DNA of 42,140 nucleotides from Collinsella sp. TF05-9AC. GTDB taxonomy: Bacteria > Actinomycetota > Coriobacteriia > Coriobacteriales > Coriobacteriaceae. The notes beneath the pieces are model-generated. The model was not told the DNA's origin and searched no databases. It saw nothing but the letters and a program-made list of their open reading frames with translations. The translations under genes were made by a program, and so were the position numbers. Below, one piece after another: positions 1-9,168 of this stretch (position 1 is its first letter; each line of letters starts with the position of its first letter). The stretch lies in assembly GCF_003438495.1 (NCBI RefSeq), contig NZ_QSSH01000021.1:1-42140 (forward strand). Reading direction: 5' to 3'.

Positions 1-1121
1 GTCAGCATGGCCCCCGTCCGGGCGTCGAAGCAGTAGGGCACGCCGCCGACGGAAACGGGGCCGCGCGCCAGCGCGCCGGAGCCAGTCGCGTAGTACCAGG
101 TGCCGCCGTCGAGGACCCATCCGGTCGCCATCGCGCCGGAGGCGTTGAACCAGTACATGGAGCCGTTGCACTCGTAGAGCCCGGTGGCCATTACACCGCC
201 CGCGTCGGGGTCGAGCCAATACCAGGCTCCGCCCTGGCGCAACCATCCGGTATACGCTTTGCCGTCAGAGGTTGCGTAATACCAAGTGCCCTCTTTTAAC
301 TGCCAGTAATAAAGAGAGACATCAACATACGCGTAATTCATATCAACATTTCCGCTAATACCAGAAACTTTTCCGCGGCTTGTATACTGCCAAAAGCTGT
401 AACTGGCGGTATAGTGACATTGGGAGTTGTATTGAGCAATCCAATGATCCCAAGAACCGCTCTTAAATACAGGGTCGGTCAATATATTGTTAAACCAATT
501 TAGGTTTGCATAAATGCCTGGCTTATATCCAGCACTAGAAATCTTATTACAGAATGTCTGAGCTCTAGATGCAATTCCGGATTGACGACCATCTGCAATA
601 ATTGTCTTGTCCTCAAGATCGTAATACACCGGTAGCCTAGGATTGTGCCCCGATAGGCAGTCAATCACCATGGACGCCTCATCGGCTGCCTGTTGATTAT
701 CAAAAGCATATGAATAGACATAGACGCCGTAGGGAATTCCGAGTCGCTCGCACTCAGAAATATTTCGATTAAATTGATAGTCAACTCGACCGCCGAAAGA
801 CGGAGCGCCAAACCCAACGCGCAGAATAGCGAAATCGATGCCAGAAGCTTTAACTGCGTCCCAATCAATACGCCCTTGGTGCTCGCTGACGTCAATGCCC
901 TGAGCTGTAACCCCATCGGGAAGAGCGTCCATAGACAATAAAGCTATTCCGTCTTCTTCGGAAGAAGCATCATCTGAAACTAATTGTCCACCCTCATAAC
1001 GCCAAGAATTCTCAACCAGAGTCTGAGCAGCCTCTGCATCCGCAGGGCATACAAACATAGAAACGGGCGCAAAGAGCATCAGCACCAACAATGCCGAAAA
1101 CAACTTAAGATGTTTGTTCAT
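1..1121 (-). CDS. secreted GH25 lysozyme with cell-wall-binding repeats (3' end outside window)
   Basis: Predicted exported muramidase that cleaves the glycan chain of peptidoglycan. Translating inward from the ATG at 1121 gives a signal peptide (about residues 1-32, ending near ADAEA), a short linker, then a GH25 fold. D77 lies in the GIDVSEHQG motif and the D168-x-E170 pair in PVYYDLED, both typical of GH25 catalytic sites. After about residue 270 come repeats of the WYYATSDG / GW..GGAWYWLD..GAMATG kind, which bind wall polymers. The frame is open to base 1, so the C-terminal repeats are cut off. A GAGG ribosome binding site lies 5 bases before the start. The catalytic part is AT-richer than the repeats. 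It is the first of three repeat proteins on this strand. The family is clear; the target cell wall (own or foreign) is not known. Confidence 0.9.
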   Translation of the reverse strand, partial: MNKHLKLFSALLVLMLFAPVSMFVCPADAEAAQTLVENSWRYEGGQLVSDDASSEEDGIALLSMDALPDGVTAQGIDVSEHQGRIDWDAVKASGIDFAILRVGFGAPSFGGRVDYQFNRNISECERLGIPYGVYVYSYAFDNQQAADEASMVIDCLSGHNPRLPVYYDLEDKTIIADGRQSGIASRAQTFCNKISSAGYKPGIYANLNWFNNILTDPVFKSGSWDHWIAQYNSQCHYTASYSFWQYTSRGKVSGISGNVDMNYAYVDVSLYYWQLKEGTWYYATSDGKAYTGWLRQGGAWYWLDPDAGGVMATGLYECNGSMYWFNASGAMATGWVLDGGTWYYATGSGALARGPVSVGGVPYCFDARTGAML

Positions 1122-1344
1122 GTAAACCTCGTCATTCGCTCTTGATTGCGTCTAGCTTACAGCATAGCTATGAAAGATTCCCGAACATCTAACAGGACAA
1201 GATGCCATCTAGGACAATAAATAGTTGGGCGCAATGCTGCAAAGAAAAGAAGAACTTACCGGCAGGGTTGAACCCGCAGGCTCATTGCCCCCTCCTCTTG
1301 CCCCCAAGAATACCGACTTCAAATAAACTTTCAAATCAGATGTC

Positions 1345-1375
1345 AAAAAGGTAGGGGGCCCAGAGAGTCCCCTAC
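1345..1375 (-). terminator. rho-independent terminator after the NlpC/P60 repeat protein
   Basis: On the minus strand GTAGGGG and CCCCTAC form a 7-bp stem with an 11-base loop, followed by CTTTTTG. It lies 12 bases past the stop codon at 1387. The rest of 1122-1386 shows no gene; it must hold the promoter of the GH25 gene, but I see no convincing -35/-10 pair. Confidence 0.75.
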
Positions 1376-1386
1376 AACTCGGAATT

Positions 1387-3597
1387 CTAACGAATCAGTA
1401 TTACTTTCGATGGGCCCAAAGCGGTCAAACCGGAGATGCGATTTCCATAACCATCACTATGCCAGAACAATTTTTCGCTCGGCGAATTGCCCCAGAAAAA
1501 GCCAATGTGGCTATCGTCCGCATATGGGTTGTAAGGATTGAAGAACACAATGTCCCCCTTACGAGCCAAACCACTACGTAACAACTCATCAATAGAGTTG
1601 AAATAAGTCACGTTCGCACACGTATCGATAGCGTAGCCGTACCAACGATAAGCGTTTACGCAGCCGCCCCTTCCGGGACCTCCACTCCAAGGGGAATGGC
1701 TCTGCTCGGCGGCAATGGGAGCTAAATTCCCGCCCGCCTTCATATATGCATGCGATACAAATCCACCACAATTCATGCCCGTATAACCGTCCCAACGCGG
1801 ATCACCCTTTGGGTACATGCACGTTTCCTGGCTGAGATGCGTGTCGTAGCGTGTTCCACGGTAATAGCCGTCGTTTTCGTGGCTCATAAGCCAATTGACC
1901 AAGCTGGACCTATTGACCCCCAAAACAGAACCAGACGTATTCAACCATGCACCACTTGCATTGAAGTAATAGTCAACGCCATCGATTTTCAGCCACCCGT
2001 TAGCAAACATGGCACCCGAAGGCTGGAGCCAGTACCACGTACCGCCGTCATTAAGCCATCCAGTTTTCATCTTGAATGTGGAAGGGTCCATCCAATACCA
2101 CGCACCGTTGACATATTGCCAACCAGACTTAAGGACACCATTGGAAGATGCGTAGTACCAAGTATTGCCACTTTCGTCAGAAGCGTCTTTCGACATAATC
2201 CAACCAGACGCCACGTTAACGACACCATTCGCATCCGCATAGAAAACCGCATCTCCAATATGAATCACACCTGGCAATGAAGACGAGTCAGTACGATCAG
2301 CGACTACAGGAGATCCATCAGATGAAGTAGGCAACGGCTCGCTCAGTGCTCCAGACGAATTCGCCCATGCCATACCATCGTTCAAGTTGATCCAGCACGA
2401 AGATGCCATTGCACCGGAATCATAAGAAAAATAGCGCTTGCTTCCTACCGCAAATTCACCAGTACGCATTGCGCCGGATACATCATCAAGGTAATACCAG
2501 GCGCTTCCGGACTTTATCCATCGCCCTCGTTGAATAGCTCCGTTTGATGCGGCGTAATACCAAGTACCATCAGCAAGTGCCCAGCCTGTTGCCATGGCAC
2601 CTGAGCTCGTAAGGAAATAGGTGGACGAGCCCACTTGCACAAAGCCCGTGAGCATAATATGGCTTCCTGGATCCAGGTAATACCAAGAATTCCCTAGAAG
2701 TAACCAACCTCCATGCAGTAAGCCGTTGGAGTCAGCGTAATACCAGTTGTTGTCAATAAGTGCCCACTGGGAGGATAGCATGGCCCCTGAACTGTTAAAG
2801 ATATAAGAGGTGCCATTGCATTCATTCAGCCCGGTGGCCATAGAACCGTCTGCAGGATCAAGCCAGTACCAACGACCCCCATCCGAGAGCCAGCCCTTTA
2901 CCAGAGCGCCAGAGCCGGAAAAATAATGACAGACAGAAGCATCAAGATGCCATCCGATAAGCATTGCACCAGAAGAAGAGAATCCATACGTGGCTCCCCC
3001 AATCTGCAGCATCGCATCGTGGACCATCTTGCCCTCATCATCCAGCCAATACCAGTTGCTGCCGTCTGAAAGCCAGCCTTTTACCATGGCGCCAGAACCG
3101 GAGAAATAACGCCAAGCAGAAGTGGAGCCCGTAGAATCTAGGTACCAGCCGACACGCATTGCGCCCGAAGAGGAGAAGGCATACGTCGCACCCCCGACTT
3201 GAACCAACCCATCCTGAGCCATTCGACCTTCGTCGTCGAACCAGTACCAGCTACCGTCTATATGTCTCCAAGAAGAAACAGCGATTGTTCCGTCGGACAA
3301 GCCCCAACGCCAAAAACCAGCCCCTTCTTCGGGTGATATCCACCCCTGATGCCAAATAATTTGATTCGAAACCTCGGAAGGGGTCTCATTATCCACCTGA
3401 GAGTTCTGCTCGACAGCGAAGGTCGATTCGCGCTGAGCATCAACGCCTGACTCGACAGAAGCAATAGCAACGTTAGATGCGGGACCTTCGTCAGTGTTAT
3501 TCGAATCAAGGGCGTATAACATCGAGGGCGAACCCAAAAGGAGCCCAAAAGAAATGAGGCCCGAAAAAGCCAGCACTCCGAATGACCATTTCTTCAT
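1387..3597 (-). CDS. secreted cell-wall-binding repeat protein with C-terminal NlpC/P60-like amidase domain
   Basis: Predicted exported peptidoglycan amidase/endopeptidase of 736 residues. A signal peptide (MKKWSFGVLAFSG..., about 28 residues) is followed by a long array of about 20-residue repeats (WYW.D..G.M..G), roughly residues 75-560, which resemble choline- or glucan-binding repeats. The last 140 residues contain MNCGGFVSHAY with a likely catalytic Cys near 609 and DSHIGFFWG with a likely catalytic His near 695, the order seen in NlpC/P60-like Cys-His enzymes. I chose the ATG at 3597 because it begins the signal peptide. An in-frame GTG at 3618 would add seven residues but has no ribosome binding site and sits next to a hairpin. 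The gene ends in its own terminator. It could act in cell separation or on competitors; the sequence does not decide. Confidence 0.85.
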   Translation of the reverse strand: MKKWSFGVLAFSGLISFGLLLGSPSMLYALDSNNTDEGPASNVAIASVESGVDAQRESTFAVEQNSQVDNETPSEVSNQIIWHQGWISPEEGAGFWRWGLSDGTIAVSSWRHIDGSWYWFDDEGRMAQDGLVQVGGATYAFSSSGAMRVGWYLDSTGSTSAWRYFSGSGAMVKGWLSDGSNWYWLDDEGKMVHDAMLQIGGATYGFSSSGAMLIGWHLDASVCHYFSGSGALVKGWLSDGGRWYWLDPADGSMATGLNECNGTSYIFNSSGAMLSSQWALIDNNWYYADSNGLLHGGWLLLGNSWYYLDPGSHIMLTGFVQVGSSTYFLTSSGAMATGWALADGTWYYAASNGAIQRGRWIKSGSAWYYLDDVSGAMRTGEFAVGSKRYFSYDSGAMASSCWINLNDGMAWANSSGALSEPLPTSSDGSPVVADRTDSSSLPGVIHIGDAVFYADANGVVNVASGWIMSKDASDESGNTWYYASSNGVLKSGWQYVNGAWYWMDPSTFKMKTGWLNDGGTWYWLQPSGAMFANGWLKIDGVDYYFNASGAWLNTSGSVLGVNRSSLVNWLMSHENDGYYRGTRYDTHLSQETCMYPKGDPRWDGYTGMNCGGFVSHAYMKAGGNLAPIAAEQSHSPWSGGPGRGGCVNAYRWYGYAIDTCANVTYFNSIDELLRSGLARKGDIVFFNPYNPYADDSHIGFFWGNSPSEKLFWHSDGYGNRISGLTALGPSKVILIR

Positions 3598-3623
3598 AAC
3601 AGCACGGTATCCAATCACGCAGC

Positions 3624-3651
3624 GGCCCCGTCGCTTCAGAGCAACGGGGCC
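3624..3651 (-). terminator. hairpin between two repeat-protein genes, possible terminator
   Basis: GGCCCCGT and ACGGGGCC form an 8-bp stem with an inner GCT/AGC extension, 26 bases past the stop codon at 3678 on the minus strand. No T-run follows, so it may be a weak or Rho-dependent stop, or an attenuator in front of the gene starting at 3597. Confidence 0.45.
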
Positions 3652-3677
3652 TCAATCAAAACTAGCTCAGTAATGTG

Positions 3678-4934
3678 CTAGCCAATTTGCTGGCAGTTTT
3701 TGCACTCTCGTGAAGCGCCACGCCTCTGGGCCTCCTGAATAGAGATCTGCGAATAGCCCTTTGCGTCCTTACCAACGGTACGGCACTTATGCGTATGGTA
3801 AACATCGCTACCGTTCTTATACCAAACTAAACCGTAGCCCGGAATCCACTTGCCGTCCTCGCCGACATAGTAGGAGCCAACCCAGGCATTCGTAGCCATG
3901 GCACCGGAAGACTGGAGGTAGTAGTCGCCGACCCAGGCGTCGTGAGCCATAGCGCCGGAACCGCTAAAGTAGTACCAGGCGCCGCCGACCTGACGCCAGC
4001 CGGTGGCCATCGCGCCGGAATCGTCGAACCAGTACCAAACTCCACCAACGTTAGCCCAAGAGTTAGAGGCCATAGCGCCCGAACCTCCGAGCCAATACCA
4101 CGTGCCGCCATTGCTGAGCCAGCCGGTTGCCATGGCGCCCGAACCGCTCGCATAGTACCAAGAGCCGCCTGCCAAGAACCAGCCAGTGGCCATTGCACCG
4201 GAGTCGCCGAACCAGTACCAGGAGCCGCCGAGGCTGCGCCAGCTGTTAGCGACCATGGCGCCCGAGCCGTCGAGGTAGAACCACGTACCGCCGATGTTGA
4301 GCCAGCCAGTGACCATCGCACCGGAGGCATTAGTGTAGTACCAGGTACCCGAATCGTTGATCCAGCCAGTCAGCATGACCCCAGATTCGTTGAAATAGTA
4401 CCAAGCCCCGCCGAGATTATGCCAACCGGTCAATAGCTCACCGTCGGAGGTCGCATAGGACCACTTTCCGTAGATGGAGTCGTAGAACCAGCCACTATGC
4501 TGCATGCGGCCATCGGCGTTGGCACCAGGGGTGTTCAGGAAGTAGTTCTTGCCGTCAATCTGAACTCGGCCGTATGCCATATCATGGTTTTCGGGATAGA
4601 AGTAATACTTGTCCCCACCGATAGACTGCCAGCCCGACACCGCGGTCCCGTCAGCGCCAAAATAGTACCAGACAGCTTCGTATTCGTTATGCCACTGGTT
4701 CGTGACCATGGCGCCAGTTTCGGGATCGAAATAGCGAAGGTTGCCGTCCTCGCACCGAACGAGTCCAGTCTTCGGACGACCGTCGGAACACCATTCCGTA
4801 ATCGGTCCACCGCCTCCGCCACCGCCAGCAATATCAGCAAATGAGGGCGCCGGGGCAACCGTCATGCAGGCAGCAGCAAATGCAACAACTCCCAGCACTG
4901 TTAGTCCGTGCCATCTTTCTCGAAGGTTTTTCAT
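3678..4934 (-). CDS. secreted cell-wall-binding repeat protein with His/Cys C-terminal tail
   Basis: Predicted surface protein of 418 residues. The signal peptide (about 1-33, ending APSFA) is followed by a Gly-rich linker and about 14 tandem repeats of the form GW...GGTWYYF..SGAMATG from residue 60 to 350. No enzymatic domain is visible. The last 50 residues carry HTHKC, a 20-odd residue spacer, then ECKNC, a His/Cys pattern suited to one structural zinc ion; similar small tails occur at the ends of other secreted Gram-positive proteins. The start is an ATG preceded by AAGGA with 7-base spacing. The repeats are highly alike at the DNA level, so recombination can change copy number. An adhesin or wall-binding scaffold is the best guess. 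Confidence 0.8.
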   Translation of the reverse strand: MKNLRERWHGLTVLGVVAFAAACMTVAPAPSFADIAGGGGGGGPITEWCSDGRPKTGLVRCEDGNLRYFDPETGAMVTNQWHNEYEAVWYYFGADGTAVSGWQSIGGDKYYFYPENHDMAYGRVQIDGKNYFLNTPGANADGRMQHSGWFYDSIYGKWSYATSDGELLTGWHNLGGAWYYFNESGVMLTGWINDSGTWYYTNASGAMVTGWLNIGGTWFYLDGSGAMVANSWRSLGGSWYWFGDSGAMATGWFLAGGSWYYASGSGAMATGWLSNGGTWYWLGGSGAMASNSWANVGGVWYWFDDSGAMATGWRQVGGAWYYFSGSGAMAHDAWVGDYYLQSSGAMATNAWVGSYYVGEDGKWIPGYGLVWYKNGSDVYHTHKCRTVGKDAKGYSQISIQEAQRRGASRECKNCQQIG

Positions 4935-5258
4935 ACGACATCCTTTTTCCGAGATTTAAGGCTCTCTTAAGTTATTTTTAAACTATCAATTCAGTATTTC
5001 AACGGGAAATCGATAAAAGGTGTCTTTGTGACTGCAATTTAAATATGAGTCGCCACACCTCAACCGTTACGCTAAATAGCTTCTAAGGCAAACTTAGCGC
5101 ATGAGCGAACTGATTAAACGAGTGAACTGAATAATAAAGCAACAAAATACAAACCTTGGTCATCAATCACATCTACCGCGGGCCGATAACGCCCGCCTCA
5201 TGTGCTGCGATATAATCAATCTCACTAGATGCCAAATCAGCAAGCCGAAGGAGCTGAC
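4935..5258 (+). other. AT-rich divergent intergenic region
   Basis: This region separates the minus repeat-protein gene from the plus DUF4869-like gene. It is clearly AT-richer than the flanks. A perfect -10 hexamer TATAAT lies at 5211-5216, 32 bases before the ribosome binding site of the plus gene, but no good -35 is seen 16-18 bases upstream. A weak CGCTAA/TTAGCG inverted repeat lies near 5070-5100. No RNA gene is recognised. Confidence 0.6.
5211..5216 (+). promoter_or_regulatory. -10 element for the DUF4869/ATPase pair
   Basis: TATAAT matches the consensus exactly, 43 bases before the GTG start at 5259. The expected -35 position has no recognisable hexamer, so activation or an extended contact may be needed. 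Confidence 0.5.
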
Positions 5259-5708
5259 GTGCTAACAATTCACTATGGTGATATGGAAAACGTTATCTAC
5301 AACACGTCCGTTTACTTCGATAACGTATATTCGCCCCAGTGGTTTCAAGACTCCTTTGCCCAAAGGGTCATAAAATCCATCGACAAAGGCACCGTGGTAG
5401 GCCCCAATGCAATCGATACCAAGATTCTAGGCATCATTCCTCCCGAGAAACTATCCAGCGGCACCAAAACGCTACTGCTTATGTACTTTATGCCGCAGAA
5501 TATATATAACGCCTCAAATTGCGGTGATAATTGCGCCTACTGGATTCTGAGGATCGCCGCGCAAAAGAATCTAACAATCAATCTCTACCACATAATGGAT
5601 TTTGGAAACGGCAAATTCACGGTAACCATTGCAAATACGGGCGATATAGTCCACACAATGTTTGACCTTGTCCCCATAGCTGGAAAATGCCTAAGGGAGA
5701 ACTCCTGA
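5259..5708 (+). CDS. DUF4869-like protein, first gene of a two-gene module
   Basis: Protein of 149 residues that begins MLTIHYGDM and contains ILGIIPPEKLSSGTKTLLLMYF and NASNCGDNCAYWILRIA. From memory these match the DUF4869 family, mainly found in gut Firmicutes; its function is unknown. No signal peptide or membrane segment is visible. I chose the GTG at 5259 rather than the ATG at 5229: GAAGGAG lies 4 bases before the GTG, and the family starts at this point. The stop codon overlaps the start of the next gene by one base (TGATG), so the two products are probably made together. The conserved CGDNC could bind a metal or form a disulfide, but that is a guess. Confidence 0.7.
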   Translation: MLTIHYGDMENVIYNTSVYFDNVYSPQWFQDSFAQRVIKSIDKGTVVGPNAIDTKILGIIPPEKLSSGTKTLLLMYFMPQNIYNASNCGDNCAYWILRIAAQKNLTINLYHIMDFGNGKFTVTIANTGDIVHTMFDLVPIAGKCLRENS

Positions 5709-6685
5709 TGCGCGGATCATACAAGGTAATTATTCAAAATAACCGGGTTCAGTTTAAACTGACCATCAATAGAAATCTGACCATCATCCAAGGTAACAGT
5801 GCTACAGGCAAGACAACTCTGCTTGATATGGTGGCAGCTCACGAAGAGCTTGGGGCACAAAGCGGCGTAACAGTAAGTTGCAAAGTGCCCTGTAAAACAA
5901 TATCTGGAAAATATTGGCGTAGAGATCTCCAAGAGATTTCCAGCAGTATTGTTTTTATTGATGAGGGCAATACTTTTGTTCGATCAAGAGAATTTGCCCA
6001 TGAAGCAAAGCGTAGCTCAAACTACTACGTAATTGTCGCCAGAGAGTCACTGCGCCAACTGCCCTATAGCGTTGATGAAATCTACGGTCTTAAGAACACC
6101 AACCGAACCACAACGAAGTATCCCGTTTACTCTCGTGTCTACACCTCTACATATCGTATTTACGGTGATACTGATTTTAGAGGCGAGAGGCCCGAGCTTG
6201 TCATTGTCGAGGACACAAATTCGGGCTACGAATTCTTCAGTTTGCTATGCAAAAAGAGCAGCATTAAATGCATCAGCGCGGGAGGCAAATCAAATATTTG
6301 CAACTGCATTATGGACGCACCGGAAAACGACATCCTCGTGATTGCCGACGGTGCCGCCTTTGGACCAGAAATTGCGGAAGCAGCTGCTCTATTGCGCCGA
6401 AAGAACATCAAGCTATTCCTACCGGAATCGTTTGAATGGCTCGTGTTGAAGTCGGGATTATTCAACAGCAAACACATTAAGGACATGCTGCTTAACCCCG
6501 CTGAACATATCGAAAGCTCAAAGTTCTTTAGCTGGGAGAAGTTCTTTACTGCAGAACTCATCGAATGCTCACGAGACACACGTTTTCGATATGACAAGAG
6601 CTGCTTGAACGAGGAGTACCTGAACCCCACCGCTCTTGCAGCTCTGGAGGATACTTTGCCGGACCTTGGCATTACTTCGCACTAA
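5708..6685 (+). CDS. small P-loop ATPase with TOPRIM-like C-terminal part
   Basis: Protein of 325 residues. A Walker A motif GNSATGKTT (29-37) lies in an ABC/OLD-type start (NLTIIQGNSATGKTTLL). A Walker B-like IVFIDE (81-86) follows, so the ATPase part is far smaller than in OLD proteins and shows no ABC signature. After residue 160 a TOPRIM-like pattern appears: LVIVEDTNSGYEFF with E168 and ILVIADGAAFG with D214; the second Asp of the usual DxD is Ala216, so nuclease activity is doubtful. The start at 5708 has AAGGGAG 8 bases upstream, inside the preceding gene. The stop overlaps the convergent glycosyltransferase stop. Composition is AT-rich like its partner, which suggests transfer. A defence or regulatory role is possible but unproven. 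Confidence 0.65.
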   Translation: MRGSYKVIIQNNRVQFKLTINRNLTIIQGNSATGKTTLLDMVAAHEELGAQSGVTVSCKVPCKTISGKYWRRDLQEISSSIVFIDEGNTFVRSREFAHEAKRSSNYYVIVARESLRQLPYSVDEIYGLKNTNRTTTKYPVYSRVYTSTYRIYGDTDFRGERPELVIVEDTNSGYEFFSLLCKKSSIKCISAGGKSNICNCIMDAPENDILVIADGAAFGPEIAEAAALLRRKNIKLFLPESFEWLVLKSGLFNSKHIKDMLLNPAEHIESSKFFSWEKFFTAELIECSRDTRFRYDKSCLNEEYLNPTALAALEDTLPDLGITSH

Positions 6686-9168
6686 AACGAGAAGTACTCA
6701 CTGTCGGAGGATAGGTTTGGTCCGAGCCACGGGTCGCCATCGAGGAAGAACTCAGGCCAGTGCTGCATGAACAGCGCCTGCTCACGCTTCCAGCGGCGCA
6801 GCTTTTCCTCGTTGGCCTCTTCCCTGCCGCGCGAGGTGAACTCGTAGTGGTACAGCTCGGCATAGGGCGTAAAGATGGTGCGGTAACCCGCCTCCCACAC
6901 GCGCAGGCAAAAGTCCGCGTCGTTAAAGCCGACGGCGAACTCCTCGTTGTAGCCTCCGACCTGCTCAAACACGTCGCGTCGCACCATCTGGCAGGCACCC
7001 GTCACGGCGCTAAAGTTGCCCGGGCGCACGGCACGGGCAAGATAGCCCTCGCGCTTTGCCGAGAAGTCCTGGTTGGCATGGGCAAGTGCGCCACGCACGC
7101 CAATCAAAATGCCGGCATGCTGCACCAGATGATCGGCAAAGTAGAGTTTGGCGCCCACCACGCCCGCATCGGGACGCTGCAGATAGCCCATCATCTCTTC
7201 GATAAAGTCCGGGCTTATGACCTCGGTATCGTTGTTCAGCAGCAGCAGGTAGTCACCCTTGGCGTGCTTCACACCAAAATTGATGATCTGAGAGTAATTG
7301 AACTCGCCCGGCCAGTACACAACGCGCGCGATGCCCTTGCCTTCGGATGCTGCAGCCACGCGCTCTGGCAGGGTTTCGTAATACGCAAACGTCTCCGGGG
7401 CTTCACTGTTGTTCTCCACCAAGACGATCTCGTAATTGGTATACGTGGCCTTCTGGGCGATCGACATCACACAGGCATCGAGCGTCTCAATGTGATCCTT
7501 GGTGGGGATCACAATGCTCACCAGCGGCGCAGGCTCCGGCAGCGCATGGCGCATGCGGTAGACAAACGGCGTCTCGGTCTCCTCGACCGTTCCGTGAACG
7601 CCCAGCGCGTTAAAGTGGCGCTGCAGCGCAAGACGACCCGCTTCAATGGCATACGGCTTGCTATCGGCAGAGCCATCGGCGGTCGATCCCGGATGCACGC
7701 GCCAGTGATACAGCACATGCGCAACGTGCTCAAAGCGCGCGCCGGCTGCAAGGCAGCGAAGCGTCAAGTCGTAGTCCTGGGCGCCCGCAACGTCTTCTGG
7801 GGACATACCAATGTGATCGATGAGCGCCTTCTCCACCATCAGGAAATGCGTCACGCAGTTATGGCTATAGAGCAGGTCGACGTTGAGTACGGTCTTAAAG
7901 ACCGGCTGGCCCCACTCCCCCGTTTTCTGGAACATGTCCTCATCACAGAACAGGACCTGGGGACGCTCGCCCTCGGCCGCCTTGTTCAGCGCGGAAACAT
8001 ACTGGAATAACGCGTCCGGTTCCAGAATGTCATCGTGGTCCAAGAAAGCGATGTAGTCGCCTGTCGCTTGCTCGATACCTGCGTTGGTGTTGACCACAAT
8101 GCCGCCGTTGCCGGGAAGCTCGATGCGACGGATGCGCTCGTCGTTGGCACCTGCCGCAAGGGTGGCCACCGCGTCCCATTCGGGCGAGGCGTCCATAAGC
8201 AGCAATTCCCAGTTGTCATAGCTCTGGGCTTGCACCGATTCCAGCAGCTCGCGCAGGTAGACCCGATCAGTCTTGTAGCACGGCACCACAATGCTCACGA
8301 GCGGTCTATAGGCAAAGGCCGCCGAAGCGACACGCTGGCACGCCAAATCGCCCGGCTTTGCGCGATGCTGCTCAAACCAACGTCGATAAGCTGCGTCGTC
8401 TGCACGCGCGTCCTTCATACGGTTCCAGCTGTCGTCGACCATGCCGTTGTACAGGCGACCATCCATGGCGCAAAACCCGCTTTGGATCCGCTCTGTGGGA
8501 TCGCTCACGATCGCGACAAAATCTCGTATATCCTGAGGCATCTCAACACTCAGATACGATTTATTGATGCGGCATCCGTTCTGCTGCGGAACATCGACCT
8601 GCGATTCAAACACATGCACGGTAACATCGATGGCATTCATATGCGTATCGAAGATCTGGAGCTCAGGCGCGCACTGGGGGTCTCCCGCCCAGGTAACCTC
8701 ATAGCGCCACACCGCGCCGACGTCTGCCGGCAAATAGCGAATGGCATCGATCTCGTAGCGGCCGCAGTGTTCGCCACGCTGCGCATCGCGGATAAGCGCG
8801 CACAGCGCAGGCTTTGCTTTGTAGTTAATCTTGGATTCCAATTTGGCCACGCGGCTATCGAGACGAATAGAGCCCAACCTTTGGCCACCGGATGCAAAAA
8901 CGGCATCCATCGACGAGCCATCCAAAAACGGAAGCACCAAAACGGCGAGCTCGCGCTCGTAATCGGAAACAGAAGGGCATAGCGCCAGCACACGGCCATG
9001 ATCGACCGGGAGCACCAGTGACGGCAAACAAGAACCGCTCGTAGTCGCATGGGCAAACGCCTGAGAGGCCTCCCGCTCAATAAGCGCGGCGACATCCTGA
9101 CCGGCAAAACGAAGCAGCACAAAAAGACGGCCCTGGCTGCGGCAAAGTGCCAAACGCTTGATACTCAT
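6682..9168 (-). CDS. two-domain GT2 glycosyltransferase
   Basis: Cytoplasmic glycosyltransferase of 828 residues, likely building a surface polysaccharide. After an N-terminal part of about 285 residues without a recognised fold come two GT-A domains. The first (from about 289) has PLVSIVVPCYKTD and the metal-binding FLDHDD near 376. The second (from about 549) has PLVSIVIPTKDH, LLLNNDTEV near 641 and GFNDADFCLRVWEAGY near the end. This double-GT2 plan is known from rhamnan and O-antigen synthesis enzymes that add two linkages. The ATG follows the stop of the upstream gene directly (TAGATG), so translation is coupled. The stop overlaps that of the convergent ATPase gene by four bases and no terminator is visible. 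Confidence 0.85.
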   Translation of the reverse strand: MSIKRLALCRSQGRLFVLLRFAGQDVAALIEREASQAFAHATTSGSCLPSLVLPVDHGRVLALCPSVSDYERELAVLVLPFLDGSSMDAVFASGGQRLGSIRLDSRVAKLESKINYKAKPALCALIRDAQRGEHCGRYEIDAIRYLPADVGAVWRYEVTWAGDPQCAPELQIFDTHMNAIDVTVHVFESQVDVPQQNGCRINKSYLSVEMPQDIRDFVAIVSDPTERIQSGFCAMDGRLYNGMVDDSWNRMKDARADDAAYRRWFEQHRAKPGDLACQRVASAAFAYRPLVSIVVPCYKTDRVYLRELLESVQAQSYDNWELLLMDASPEWDAVATLAAGANDERIRRIELPGNGGIVVNTNAGIEQATGDYIAFLDHDDILEPDALFQYVSALNKAAEGERPQVLFCDEDMFQKTGEWGQPVFKTVLNVDLLYSHNCVTHFLMVEKALIDHIGMSPEDVAGAQDYDLTLRCLAAGARFEHVAHVLYHWRVHPGSTADGSADSKPYAIEAGRLALQRHFNALGVHGTVEETETPFVYRMRHALPEPAPLVSIVIPTKDHIETLDACVMSIAQKATYTNYEIVLVENNSEAPETFAYYETLPERVAAASEGKGIARVVYWPGEFNYSQIINFGVKHAKGDYLLLLNNDTEVISPDFIEEMMGYLQRPDAGVVGAKLYFADHLVQHAGILIGVRGALAHANQDFSAKREGYLARAVRPGNFSAVTGACQMVRRDVFEQVGGYNEEFAVGFNDADFCLRVWEAGYRTIFTPYAELYHYEFTSRGREEANEEKLRRWKREQALFMQHWPEFFLDGDPWLGPNLSSDSEYFSF

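Noticed and set aside
3678..4934. Tandem DNA repeats as a mobile or satellite element
   Set aside because: The periodicity is explained by the protein repeats encoded there.
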